This document shows, in pieces, positions 6,508-14,520 of a stretch of 14,520 nucleotides of DNA. Source of the stretch: JBFLVN01 sp040758475. Lineage in GTDB: Bacteria > JAGRBM01. The first letter of the stretch is position 1. Every line of letters starts with the position of its first letter. A program made the position numbers and the translations under genes. The notes below the pieces were generated by a model. The model worked only from the letters and a program-made list of their open reading frames with translations. It was not told the origin of the DNA and ran no database searches. The stretch is from positions 1 to 14,520 of the forward strand of contig JBFLVN010000071.1 in the NCBI GenBank assembly GCA_040758475.1, in the 5' to 3' direction.

Positions 6508-9500
6508 GTGAAGTTAAGAGTTTTACCGATCGCCGTGAAACAGAAGTGGCCCAAAGGTCTGGCCGGGCTCCGGGGCGCGCTTGCCGCCGCGCTCCTGGGG
6601 ATGCTTTGCGCTTGCGGGGGCGGCGGTGGGGGCCTTCAAGCCATCGGCCAGGGCCCAACGTTTACGGGCCAGATCGTCGCTTCCAAGAAAACCGCCGGCG
6701 AAGTCTTCAACATGTCGCTCCAGGGCGGGGCCATGCACCTCGCCTATGGTCTCACGGGCCTCGTCACCATGCGCGTTTCCGACCTTTCGGACCTGCGCGT
6801 GATGCGTATTACGGATACGGTCGTCGCCGACGACGTGGCCGTCTGCGGCGGGACGGCCTACGTCCTGACCTATCTCGATCCGCCCCTCGAATCGCGCCTC
6901 ATTATTTTTGACGTGGGGACGGACCCGTTCCTTCCCCAGCGGCTCAGCGAAATCCGCCTGACGCTGGCGCCGGGGGCCAAGCTCGCGTGTTCGGGAACGG
7001 AAGTGTACGTGGGCGGCGGAACGAGCGGGTTCCACCTGATCGACGCCTCCAACCGGAGCGAGCCGGTTGATACGACTTCCGTTCTGGAAGGATTCAACTC
7101 GACCTGCCCCGCCGAAAGCCCCTTCGCCGCCGTGGGTTTCCATCAGCTTCTAGTGCAAGGAACCGTGCTTCGCGCCGTGGTCGATCTGGGCGGCCTTCCT
7201 CCGCAGGACGACGCACAGATCCGTTGCCAGGCCGCCGCCCCTCCGGCTCCCGATTGCGCTCTCAATCCCCCGGTGAACTGTTTCGGGAAATTCGGTATCC
7301 GGAGCTTGAACCTCTCGCCGGCCGATACGGGCGGCGGGAGTTGTTCGGCCATCAACCAGGATATCTGCGCGCCGGGCTGGACCGACGCCCGGATTCCCGA
7401 TTCGGCGGATCTCGAATTCCCGCCCTCCTCGGGAATCAATACGTCGCCCGTCAATCACCCCATGGCCATCGCCGAGGACGCCGATTTCATCTACGTCGCC
7501 TCTACCAACGGCCGCCGCCTCACCATTCTGGACAAGACGGGGGTCACCGTTTTCTCTGAGAACATTCCTGGAGTTCCAGGTGGCGTAATATCGGATATCG
7601 ACGTGCTGGGGGACGTCCTCGTCCTGGCGGACGGCGACGTGCGGATCGTCGATATTAGCGGCCGCGACGACCTGGACATCCTGGGCCAGCCGGCCCCGTT
7701 CCAGAACACGCCGCCCTTTCTTTCGAGCACCGTCTTTACCCCTGGCCGGGCGTTTTCCGTGATTCTCGCCTCCACCACGCAGCAGGACGAATACCTCGCT
7801 TACGTGGCGGACGCCGAAAACGGCCTCGTCGTCGTGCGGATCGCCAAGAACTTCTTCTCGCCCCTTCCGGCGGCCATCCTGGCCCGCAACATTCCGGGTG
7901 TCGGCGCGGTGGCGGTGCTTCCCGTTTTCGAATCCACCTCTCCGCTCTTCGGCACGAACGCCCTCCTCCGTTCGGAAGACAACGGAGGGACCAATGCGCC
8001 GGAAGGCGTCCTCGCCGAAGGGCGGATTCTCGTCGCCTCGACAGGGAATTACGCCGCCCCCCTGGCGGAGGGATCGGCCACGGGGAGCGTTCTTTCGATC
8101 GATGTCCGTGCCCCCGGCATCACCCTGGTTCCCAATCCGCCGGACATCACGACGCCGGTACCCGGCCCTTACGGCCTGTCCACCGAACGCGCCCGCATTT
8201 ACACGCAGAATTCCCGCTGCGTTTACGCCGCTGACGATCCGGTCTGCGGTGCGACGACGGACGCCGAAGGGCATTTCCTCGAATTTCCGTATCTTGCGGA
8301 ACTTGCAAACGGCCTGGCCAATCTCCTGAGCTTCTTCACCCTCTCCCTTCTGCCCACGGGTCCGGAGCCGCTTACCCTCGTGGCGCCGCCCGTGCCGCCC
8401 GCGCCGCTAAACCCCGTCACTCTTCCCACGGAACAGACGGGCCCCCTGGCGGCCGTGGCCAATCCTTCCAGCCTCGTCATCGCGCGTGACGGCCTCGTCT
8501 TCGCGGGGAGTTCGGGCGTGAGTTTTACGATGAACGCTCCGCTTCCTTCGCCAGCGATCCAGCCCGCTCCCTTCGCCGTGGTCCAGGAAGCCGGCCGGGC
8601 GGCGCCGCTCGATGAAAACGGCCAGCCCTTCGCTTACCGCCGCATGGCGAGCCCAAGGCCTTTCGATCCCGTGGCCTATCTCGCGGCAGTGGGAGGCGCT
8701 CAGGAGGGCCCGCTCTCGCCCTATCCCATGTTCCCGTGGGTCCAGCTACGGGACGAAGCCGGAAACCTCCTGGACGTTCCAGGATTTCCGGGAGTGCCCC
8801 GCACACCCGACCGGCCGGCGACGGGCGTCTTTTTCGGGGACGAAGATGAGCGCAATTTCTACCTTGTTCCAAGCGACGCTCTTCCCGTGGCGTTCCGGCG
8901 GACGACCGAAGCCGCTGGGCCTTGCACCCCGGGGATAGGAGCTTGCGTTCCATGCACGACCGTCGACACCGACCCCTTCACGCTCAATCCCCTTCTGCCT
9001 CCGGACCAGGATGAGAAGACGAGTTTGGGTCTTTGCCATGGGCTTTTCGGCATGGCCTACGGTGGTGCCGGCAACGATCTTGCCCAAGCGAACGAAGCGG
9101 CGACGGCGGGTTTCGACTACTACACCCGGAACGCGACGTATTTCGCCAGCACGGGCGATGGCGGCATCGTCCAGATCGACCTGGACAGCGGCGTTTCCCA
9201 GGTAAGCCCCATCGGCACGCTCCATTCCCTCTTCGACCCGGCGTTCGCCGTTCCCCCGCCGCCTCCGGCGGGTTCCTGCGATTCCCTCCTGGCGCAGGTG
9301 GAAGACGGGACCCAGGGGCAGCGCGACCAGGTGTACGCGGGAAGTTCGGGTCTTCCCATCCAGTGCGATCCGTTCCTGCGCATGGGGATGGTCTATTCGC
9401 CGCAGACGCGCACGCTCTTTGCCGCTAATCCCTTGAACCATTCCGTGACGGCCGTGTTCCTTGGCCTTGAATCCTCGAACACGCCTCAAGGCGTCCGCTA

Positions 9501-9846
9501 CCAGACGGGCTTCCTCCATTTCGCCGTGGGCGGCCTGCTCGATACGCCGGTGGACGTCGCGCCCGTTCAGCCCCTTCCCGTATCAGCCACCCAGGTGGCC
9601 CAGGGTTCGGACCTCTATGTGGCCGACCGGGGTACGGGGGCGATCGTCCGGATCAACCAGTCGGGTGAGTTCATTTCCGTCGCGCAGCCGCTGGTGGGCG
9701 GCAGGCCTTTGGGGCGCGGGCGGCTTGCGGGCATGGCCATTTCGCCGGACGGGGAGTTCCTTTACCTGACGGTTTCCGAAGGGTGCGATCTGTTCCTCGG
9801 CCCCACGAGCGTGGGCGGCTGCGTCCTGCGCGTTCCCACGTTCTAG
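6508..9846 (+). CDS. Very large exported lipoprotein with beta-propeller-like repeats, function unknown
   Basis: The protein has 1112 residues from GTG 6508, or 1103 from GTG 6535; neither start has a good ribosome-binding site. The N-terminus has a basic stretch, a hydrophobic core and the lipobox L-C-A-C, giving Cys36 as the lipid-bearing residue, followed by a run of six glycines. This is a typical flexible tether, and the lack of Asp at +2 suggests the outer membrane. Several stretches resemble LVIVD or other propeller blades: about 71-190 (for example VAVCGGTAYVL), about 318-440 (FIYVASTNGRRLTILD; YLAYVADAENGLVVV) and about 1033-1100 (SDLYVADRGTGAIVRI; AISPDGEFLYLTV). The middle is rich in proline. 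There are about twenty cysteines, some clustered (near 7228-7278 and 8926-8958), which suggests disulfides. No CxxCH haem site or enzyme signature is visible. It is probably a surface or periplasmic binding or scaffold protein. A 70-bp gap without a terminator separates it from glmU. Confidence 0.82.
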   Translation: MKLRVLPIAVKQKWPKGLAGLRGALAAALLGMLCACGGGGGGLQAIGQGPTFTGQIVASKKTAGEVFNMSLQGGAMHLAYGLTGLVTMRVSDLSDLRVMRITDTVVADDVAVCGGTAYVLTYLDPPLESRLIIFDVGTDPFLPQRLSEIRLTLAPGAKLACSGTEVYVGGGTSGFHLIDASNRSEPVDTTSVLEGFNSTCPAESPFAAVGFHQLLVQGTVLRAVVDLGGLPPQDDAQIRCQAAAPPAPDCALNPPVNCFGKFGIRSLNLSPADTGGGSCSAINQDICAPGWTDARIPDSADLEFPPSSGINTSPVNHPMAIAEDADFIYVASTNGRRLTILDKTGVTVFSENIPGVPGGVISDIDVLGDVLVLADGDVRIVDISGRDDLDILGQPAPFQNTPPFLSSTVFTPGRAFSVILASTTQQDEYLAYVADAENGLVVVRIAKNFFSPLPAAILARNIPGVGAVAVLPVFESTSPLFGTNALLRSEDNGGTNAPEGVLAEGRILVASTGNYAAPLAEGSATGSVLSIDVRAPGITLVPNPPDITTPVPGPYGLSTERARIYTQNSRCVYAADDPVCGATTDAEGHFLEFPYLAELANGLANLLSFFTLSLLPTGPEPLTLVAPPVPPAPLNPVTLPTEQTGPLAAVANPSSLVIARDGLVFAGSSGVSFTMNAPLPSPAIQPAPFAVVQEAGRAAPLDENGQPFAYRRMASPRPFDPVAYLAAVGGAQEGPLSPYPMFPWVQLRDEAGNLLDVPGFPGVPRTPDRPATGVFFGDEDERNFYLVPSDALPVAFRRTTEAAGPCTPGIGACVPCTTVDTDPFTLNPLLPPDQDEKTSLGLCHGLFGMAYGGAGNDLAQANEAATAGFDYYTRNATYFASTGDGGIVQIDLDSGVSQVSPIGTLHSLFDPAFAVPPPPPAGSCDSLLAQVEDGTQGQRDQVYAGSSGLPIQCDPFLRMGMVYSPQTRTLFAANPLNHSVTAVFLGLESSNTPQGVRYQTGFLHFAVGGLLDTPVDVAPVQPLPVSATQVAQGSDLYVADRGTGAIVRINQSGEFISVAQPLVGGRPLGRGRLAGMAISPDGEFLYLTVSEGCDLFLGPTSVGGCVLRVPTF

Positions 9847-9916
9847 CTCTCCCTTTTTGCCGCCGCGCGGATAAACTGGCGCCCGTCCCCGTGCGGGCTC
9901 AAGAAGGATTTCCTCG

Positions 9917-11347
9917 TTGCCTTCCCTCTCCGTTCTCATCCTGGCCGCTGGGCGGGGCACCCGAATGGGGGCTTCTTCCGCCCTTCCCAAAGTACTCCAG
10001 GAGGCGGCCGGCCGGCCGCTTCTCGCTCACGTGCTGGACGCCGCGGCCGGTTCCCGCCCCCGCGAAACCATCGTCGTGGGTTCGCCCGAACTGCTCGATT
10101 CCCGTGGCGCCCATGCCGGGTTTTTCCAGAAGCTTCTTGAAGAATCCGGCGCGCGGGCGGCTTTGCAGAGGGTTCCGCGTGGTACGGCCGACGCCGTTCG
10201 GGCGGGCCTTTGGAAAGTCCGCGCCCGCTCGGGGGAAACTCTCGTTCTCATGGGGGACGCGCCGCTCCTTTCGGCCGCTTCCCTCCGTTCCCTCGTGGCG
10301 GCCCACCGGAGGAAGAAGGCCCTCGCCTCGGTCCTCGTCTTTGCGCCGCCCGATCCCACGGGGTACGGCCGCCTTGTCCGCGATCACCGGGGAAAACCGG
10401 TCCGGATCGTGGAGGAAAAAGACCTGCGCCAGACGGGCCTCCCGTGGGAGGTTTCGCTTCGCGAGTGCAACACGGGGGTGTGGGTTTTCAATCTCCCCTG
10501 GCTTCGCAGGAACGTCCGCCGCGTGAAAAAGGAAAACGCCGCCCGGGAGTTCTACCTCACGGACCTCCTGGAACTCGCGGCGGCGGAGGGCCGCGCCAAC
10601 GCCCTTTGCCTGGAGCGCTACGAGGAAGGCCTCGGCGTGAACACGCTCTCGGAACTCGCGCAAGCGTCCAGGGAACTTCGCCGCCGCCGGATCGAAGAAC
10701 TCTTCGGGGCGGGCGTCGTCCTTGAAGATTCCGACCGTTTGGCGATCGACGCCACCGTGGCCGTTGGCGCGGGGACTCGCATCGCGCCGGGGGTTTCACT
10801 CCGGGGGAATACGCGGATCGGGAAGAATTGCCGGATCGGCGAAGGCGCCGTCGTCGTGGATTCGCAAATCGAGGACGGCGCCGGGATTCTTCCTTATTCC
10901 GTGATCGAAGAGAGCCGCGTCCGGAAGGGCGCGCGGGTGGGACCGCTCGCGCACCTCCGGCCCGGCGCGGACGTGGGAGAGAACGCCCACGTGGGGAATT
11001 TCGTCGAGCTCAAGAAAACCCGCCTGGGTCCGGGGGCCAAGGCCAACCACCTTGCCTACCTGGGCGATTCGCGGGTCGGCGCCCGGGCCAACGTGGGGGC
11101 CGGCACGATTACCTGCAATTACGATGGCGAGAAGAAATACGAAACCCGCATTGGAGAGGGGGCGTTCATCGGTTCGGATACGCAGCTCGTGGCGCCCGTG
11201 AGCGTTGGCGCGGGGGCGTACGTGGGGGCGGGAACGACGGTGACGGAAAACGTTCCGGCCGGGGCTCTCGCTTTGTCGCGTACCAAGCAAGTGAACGTCC
11301 GCGGCTGGGCTTCGCGCCGCCGGAAAAAACCCAAGAAACGGAAATAG
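9917..11347 (+). CDS. glmU: Bifunctional GlmU (glucosamine-1-P acetyltransferase / GlcNAc-1-P uridyltransferase)
   Basis: GlmU acetylates glucosamine-1-phosphate with acetyl-CoA and then couples the product to UTP, giving UDP-N-acetylglucosamine for peptidoglycan and LPS. The protein has 476 residues (E. coli: 456). The uridyltransferase half shows LAAGRGTRM (9-17), Lys25, GTADA, the metal-site motif GDAPLL, GYGR and NTGV. The acetyltransferase half is a left-handed beta-helix with LRPGADVG, HVGNFVELKK, KANHLAYLGD (carrying the catalytic histidine) and GTITCNYDG, all intact. The C-terminus is a strongly basic tail (SRRRKKPKKRK), a little longer than in E. coli. The start is TTG 9917, supported by AAGGA (9904-9908) 8 nt upstream and by the immediate onset of the nucleotide-binding motif. 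The stop lies 4 bp before glmS, so the two are surely co-transcribed. Confidence 0.97.
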   Translation: MPSLSVLILAAGRGTRMGASSALPKVLQEAAGRPLLAHVLDAAAGSRPRETIVVGSPELLDSRGAHAGFFQKLLEESGARAALQRVPRGTADAVRAGLWKVRARSGETLVLMGDAPLLSAASLRSLVAAHRRKKALASVLVFAPPDPTGYGRLVRDHRGKPVRIVEEKDLRQTGLPWEVSLRECNTGVWVFNLPWLRRNVRRVKKENAAREFYLTDLLELAAAEGRANALCLERYEEGLGVNTLSELAQASRELRRRRIEELFGAGVVLEDSDRLAIDATVAVGAGTRIAPGVSLRGNTRIGKNCRIGEGAVVVDSQIEDGAGILPYSVIEESRVRKGARVGPLAHLRPGADVGENAHVGNFVELKKTRLGPGAKANHLAYLGDSRVGARANVGAGTITCNYDGEKKYETRIGEGAFIGSDTQLVAPVSVGAGAYVGAGTTVTENVPAGALALSRTKQVNVRGWASRRRKKPKKRK

Positions 11348-11351
11348 CGCC

Positions 11352-13172
11352 ATGTGCGGCATCGTGGGATACCGGGGCGTCTCGGATGGCGTCCCCCTCG
11401 TGATGGAGGGTCTTAAGAGTCTCGAATACCGGGGTTACGACTCGGCGGGCGTGGCCGTCGTCGCCGGCAAGAAAATCAAAATCGTCCGCGCGGCGGGAAA
11501 ACTCTCGGGCCTTCAGGGGAAACTCGAACGCACGCACCTGTCGGGCTCGCTCGTTCTGGGGCACACGCGCTGGGCGACCCATGGAGCGCCGACGGAGAAG
11601 AACGCGCACCCCCACCGGGCGGACGGGATCGTCGTCGTCCACAACGGCATTTTCGAGAACGCCGCCGAGCTCAAGGCGCGGCTCACGAAAGCGGGCGAGC
11701 GGTTTTCCTCCGATACGGACACGGAAGTCTTCGCCGTTTTGGTGGCAAGGGCCCGCAAGGAAACGGACGATTTGGAGAGCGCCGTCCGCAAGGCGCTCGC
11801 CAGCGTCCGGGGGGCTTTCGCGGTGGTCGTGGCTTCCGCCCAGGACCCGGACACGCTCGTCGCCGCTCGCTGGGGCTGCCCGCTCGTCGCCGGGAACGGC
11901 AAGGAAAAGGGCGAGGCCTTTTTCGCCTCCGACATCCCGGCCCTTCTCCCCCACACGCGGCAGATTTACGTCCTCGAAGACGGCGAGATGGCCGTCGCGA
12001 ATCCCTTGGGACTTTCCTTTAAGGATTTCTCGGGGCGAAAACTCGACCGCAAGCCCCGCACGATCCCCTGGGACCCGGTGAGCGCCGAAAAGGGCGGCTA
12101 CAAACACTTCATGCTCAAGGAGATTCACGAGCAGCCCCAGGCTCTCGTGAACACCCTGGGGACCCTTTTCGACGCCGCCAAGGGGAAGCCCCGCGCGGGG
12201 GAGATTCGCTTACCGAAGAAAATCCGGCGCGTTCTGTTCCTTGCCTGCGGGACGAGCCACCACGCCTCCCTCATCGGCCGCATCTGGATCGAGCGTCTTG
12301 CCGGGATTCCCGCCGAAGCGGAAGTGGCGAGCGAATTCCGCTACCGCGATCCGGTGGTGGGGAAGGGCGATTTGTGCGTTTTCCTCTCCCAGTCCGGCGA
12401 AACGGCCGACACGCTGGCGGCCTTGAAGCTTGCGCGGGGGCAGGGGGCCTACACCCTCGCGGTCTCGAACGTGCCCGAATCGAGCATCCCCCGCGCCGCT
12501 CACGCGGCGCTCTATACCCACGCGGGGCCCGAGGTGGGCGTGGCGGCGACGAAGACGTTCCTCGCCCAGCTTGCCGCGCTTTTTGTCCTCGCGCTCGAAC
12601 TATCGGAACGAGGCAAGAAGATTTCTCCGGCCGAACGGAAAGAACTGGCCTTGGAGTTCTTGCGCCTTCCCGGAAAAGTGGAAAAGACCCTGGCCCTCGA
12701 CGGCGCGATCCTGAAGATAGCCCGGCAGTTCGCCGAACGGCGGGATTTCCTTTTTCTTGGGCGCGGCACCCAGCACGCCGTCGCCCTCGAAGGGGCCCTC
12801 AAACTCAAGGAGATTTCCTACATCCACGCCGAAGGGAACGCCGCCGGCGAGATGAAGCACGGGCCCATCGCGCTGCTCGACAAGGATTTCCCGGTCGTGT
12901 TCCTGGCCCCCAAGGACGAGCAATTTCCCAAAGTGCAGAGCAACATCGAGGAAGTAAAAGCCCGCGGGGCGCCGGTGATCGTCGTTGCGAGCGAAGAGGC
13001 GGAAGTTTCCGAGAAATGGGATTCTTTCCTCAAAGTGCCCGAGACCCATCCGCTCCTCTATCCGTTCGTCATGACCCCGCCGCTCCAGTTTCTTGCCTAC
13101 CACGTGGCGAATTTGAAGGGTTGCGACGTGGACCAGCCCCGGAACCTCGCCAAGAGCGTGACGGTGGAGTGA
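11352..13172 (+). CDS. glmS: Glutamine--fructose-6-phosphate aminotransferase (isomerizing) GlmS
   Basis: GlmS makes glucosamine-6-phosphate from fructose-6-phosphate and glutamine, the committed step of amino-sugar synthesis in the cytosol. The protein has 606 residues (E. coli: 609). Met1 is followed by the nucleophile Cys2 (MCGIVGY), which becomes N-terminal after Met removal, and an N-terminal glutaminase domain extends to about 220. Two SIS sugar-binding domains follow, with CGTSHHAS (about 298), SQSGETADT (about 345), VAATKTF (about 395) and KLKEISYIHAEGNAAG (about 485-500), which holds the Lys-x-x-Glu pair. The KHGP histidine follows, and the chain ends in the family signature DVDQPRNLAKSVTVE. 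No glmS ribozyme can fit in the 4-bp gap from glmU, so control is likely through the glmU transcript. The ribosome-binding site is weak (CGGAA inside the end of glmU), consistent with translational coupling. Confidence 0.98.
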   Translation: MCGIVGYRGVSDGVPLVMEGLKSLEYRGYDSAGVAVVAGKKIKIVRAAGKLSGLQGKLERTHLSGSLVLGHTRWATHGAPTEKNAHPHRADGIVVVHNGIFENAAELKARLTKAGERFSSDTDTEVFAVLVARARKETDDLESAVRKALASVRGAFAVVVASAQDPDTLVAARWGCPLVAGNGKEKGEAFFASDIPALLPHTRQIYVLEDGEMAVANPLGLSFKDFSGRKLDRKPRTIPWDPVSAEKGGYKHFMLKEIHEQPQALVNTLGTLFDAAKGKPRAGEIRLPKKIRRVLFLACGTSHHASLIGRIWIERLAGIPAEAEVASEFRYRDPVVGKGDLCVFLSQSGETADTLAALKLARGQGAYTLAVSNVPESSIPRAAHAALYTHAGPEVGVAATKTFLAQLAALFVLALELSERGKKISPAERKELALEFLRLPGKVEKTLALDGAILKIARQFAERRDFLFLGRGTQHAVALEGALKLKEISYIHAEGNAAGEMKHGPIALLDKDFPVVFLAPKDEQFPKVQSNIEEVKARGAPVIVVASEEAEVSEKWDSFLKVPETHPLLYPFVMTPPLQFLAYHVANLKGCDVDQPRNLAKSVTVE

Positions 13173-13183
13173 GCTTTTATCCC

Positions 13184-14275
13184 ATGATCGGTTCCCCTTC
13201 CGCCTACTTTCGATTCCCGCAAAATAAGGGGGAAGCTCGCGCCCCCCTGGAGGCGGCGCCGCGCCGGATCGTCGAGGACGGGCTCGTGCGCCTGGGAAGG
13301 TTCGACGCCCCGGTGCGGGAGATGAACCTCCCGGACGCCAGGTTGCTAAAGGGCCTTGGGGGGAGTTGGCCCCTCCCGCCCCTCGTGGTGGAGTGGGTGG
13401 GCGCGGGCCTTGCCCATCCGGAGTGGTACCTGGGCCTCATCGTCGTGGACGCGAAGGCGGGTTCCCTGGCCGTGCTTTACGGCTACAACCGCCGGACGGG
13501 GGAGTATTTCTCCCACGACCGGCCCGGCCTGCGCCGGCAAGTGCGCGTCGCCCCTTCCACCTGGAACGATACGACCTCTTTCGAGGGCCGCGGTTTTCGC
13601 GTGGAGATGCGCCACCGGCTGGAGCAGGGATTCCACGAAGTCGATGTCGCCATCGCGGCGTCGGGCAAGAAACCCGCCGTGGAAGGCCGGCTCCGCTGGC
13701 ACGAAGAGTTGGGAAAAAACCGGCCCCTCGTGCTGATGTCGCCCCTCGAAGGCGGCGGTTTCCTCTACAACCACAAGGCCCAAATGCCCATCGAAGGCTC
13801 GCTACGGATCGGAGGGGACTCCTTCAAATTTGACCCCCACCGGGACGTGGCGAACATGGATGACCTGAAACTCCATCCAGGGGGGCTACGCCTTCGCTAC
13901 CGGTGGTTCAATTTCGCCGGATTCGATTCGCAAGGGCGGCTCGTGGGAGTGGACCTGGCCCACGCCGACCAGAAGGGCGATCCCTACTGGGCGGAAAACT
14001 CCCTCTGGGTGGGGGACAAGCTCTTCCCCTTGGATGAGGTGGATTTCCAACTCGATCCCCGCGATCCCTCGAAACCCTGGCGCGCCGCGGACAAAGACGG
14101 CCGCATCGCGCTCACGTTCTTTCCCGAAGGGGGCAAGGCCGTGAGCCTGGGACCCCTTGGGCGTTATTACCAGAAGTGCGGCCGCTTCCAGGGCAAGATC
14201 ACCGATGTCTCGGGCGAAACCCACGAGATCCGCGACTATTACGGCTGCGCCGAATGCGCGAACGTACTTTCGTAG
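13184..14275 (+). CDS. DUF2804-type protein, function unknown
   Basis: The protein has 363 residues. I recognise the overall pattern of the DUF2804 family: an N-terminal RLGRFDAPVREMN segment, GAGLAHPEWYLGLIVVDAK, a central PLEGGGFLYNHKAQMPIEGSLRI and a C-terminal WFNFAGFDSQGRLVGVDLAH. The family has no established function as far as I know. There is no signal peptide or membrane segment, so it should be cytosolic. The last residues are unusual: KCGRFQGKI is followed by YYGCAECANVLS, which places a C-x-x-C pair nine residues from the end. The ATG at 13184 has GGAG (13166-13169) upstream, overlapping the end of glmS, and the gap to glmS is only 11 bp, so it is probably the third gene of the glmU-glmS operon. 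The frame is open far upstream across glmS, but that part is an arginine-rich shadow. The family call is from memory of its motifs and was not checked by a profile search. Confidence 0.85.
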   Translation: MIGSPSAYFRFPQNKGEARAPLEAAPRRIVEDGLVRLGRFDAPVREMNLPDARLLKGLGGSWPLPPLVVEWVGAGLAHPEWYLGLIVVDAKAGSLAVLYGYNRRTGEYFSHDRPGLRRQVRVAPSTWNDTTSFEGRGFRVEMRHRLEQGFHEVDVAIAASGKKPAVEGRLRWHEELGKNRPLVLMSPLEGGGFLYNHKAQMPIEGSLRIGGDSFKFDPHRDVANMDDLKLHPGGLRLRYRWFNFAGFDSQGRLVGVDLAHADQKGDPYWAENSLWVGDKLFPLDEVDFQLDPRDPSKPWRAADKDGRIALTFFPEGGKAVSLGPLGRYYQKCGRFQGKITDVSGETHEIRDYYGCAECANVLS

Positions 14276-14288
14276 ATGAGGTTGGAAG

Positions 14289-14520
14289 CTAGAACCGCGT
14301 AATTCCACCCTTGGGTTTGGGGGACGTGAAGAGCTGGAGCGCAACGCAGGGCGGATTGTCCGTCGAGGGGGCGCCCGCCGTTTTGTAGTAAGCCATTCCA
14401 AAGCAGAGGGACTTTCCTTCCCGTGACGGAGCTTCGTAGAGCGTTCCTCGGCGGTGGAAGGACTCACCCGTGAAAAAAGGTTTCCGGTAAATGATCCGCA
14501 CGCGGGAGAAATAATAATCC
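14289..14520 (-). CDS. C-terminal fragment of an unidentified protein (5' part outside the window)
   Basis: A minus-strand frame is open from the right edge to a TAG at 14289-14291, giving 76 full codons. It begins DYYFSRVRIIYRK, continues through FFTGESFHRRGTLYEAPS and CFGMAYYKTAG, and ends KPKGGITRF. The amino-acid mix is balanced and the codon choice (many third-position G or C) matches the neighbouring genes, which argues for a real gene end rather than a shadow. A GTG at 14501 exists, but the frame continues past it, so a longer gene is likelier. It converges on the DUF2804-type gene with 13 bp between the stops, and no intrinsic terminator is visible there. I do not recognise the family. 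Confidence 0.6.
   Translation of the reverse strand, partial: DYYFSRVRIIYRKPFFTGESFHRRGTLYEAPSREGKSLCFGMAYYKTAGAPSTDNPPCVALQLFTSPKPKGGITRF

Noticed and set aside
6605..6635. G-rich tract after the lipobox codons as a phase-variable repeat
   Set aside because: The longest pure runs are five Gs interrupted by other bases. This explains a glycine tether but is too short to argue for slippage.
9857..9877. Possible promoter TTGCCG ... TAAACT before glmU
   Set aside because: The hexamers are only about 9 nt apart, too close for a sigma-70 promoter. glmU may be read from upstream or from a promoter I cannot see.
9879..9898. Small hairpin GCCCG-N8-CGGGC just upstream of glmU
   Set aside because: The stem is only 5 bp, with no T-run and no conserved element I recognise. 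It is not enough to call a terminator or riboswitch, although it lies in the leader close to the TTG start.
11330..11352. glmS ribozyme or riboswitch
   Set aside because: The gap between glmU and glmS is 4 bp and the upstream sequence is coding, so no room exists for the ribozyme.
12374..13183. In-frame upstream extension of the DUF2804-type gene across glmS
   Set aside because: It is rich in Arg, Pro and Gly and overlaps conserved glmS sequence in another frame. The ATG at 13184 with its ribosome-binding site and the family N-terminus fit better.

Overview
The window is a GC-rich, gene-dense piece of a bacterial chromosome and consists mainly of housekeeping genes. Two lipoprotein signal peptides, a SurA/PrsA-type periplasmic foldase and a GlmU/GlmS pair point to a diderm (Gram-negative-type) bacterium. 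The dual-receiver PilZ regulator, the pairing of mfd with a parvulin gene, and the use of GTG and TTG starts fit a deltaproteobacterial-like or related environmental lineage. That placement is an inference from gene content and no phylogeny was run. I saw no tRNA, rRNA, CRISPR array, insertion sequence, phage gene or long repeat.

Layout, left to right. Minus strand, 1-4600: mfd (transcription-repair coupling factor) is followed 24 bp downstream by a lipoprotein parvulin-like foldase gene that runs off the left edge. A short region (about 4601-4793) with candidate back-to-back promoters separates mfd from the plus-strand genes. Plus strand: trxA (thioredoxin) ends at a strong intrinsic terminator (5148-5182). 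A solo REC-REC-PilZ regulator follows and ends at a second strong terminator (6419-6450). Next is a very large exported lipoprotein with beta-propeller-like repeats (6508-9846). Then comes a tight cluster, glmU - glmS - DUF2804-type gene, with gaps of 4 and 11 bp. At the right edge the last codons of an unidentified minus-strand gene converge on this cluster, 13 bp from its end.

How the genes work together. GlmS makes glucosamine-6-phosphate. GlmU performs the last two steps to UDP-N-acetylglucosamine, which feeds peptidoglycan and lipopolysaccharide. GlmM, needed between them, is not in the window. Mfd (repair at stalled RNA polymerase), thioredoxin (cytosolic reductant) and the foldase are general maintenance functions. 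The REC-REC-PilZ protein probably joins phosphorelay input to cyclic-di-GMP, but no kinase, cyclase or phosphodiesterase is adjacent.

I did not find a clear new multi-gene system. The points most worth a second look are the foldase domain that has lost both conserved parvulin histidines, the stand-alone REC-REC-PilZ regulator, the 1.1-kilo-residue cysteine-containing lipoprotein, and the DUF2804-type gene coupled to glmU-glmS.
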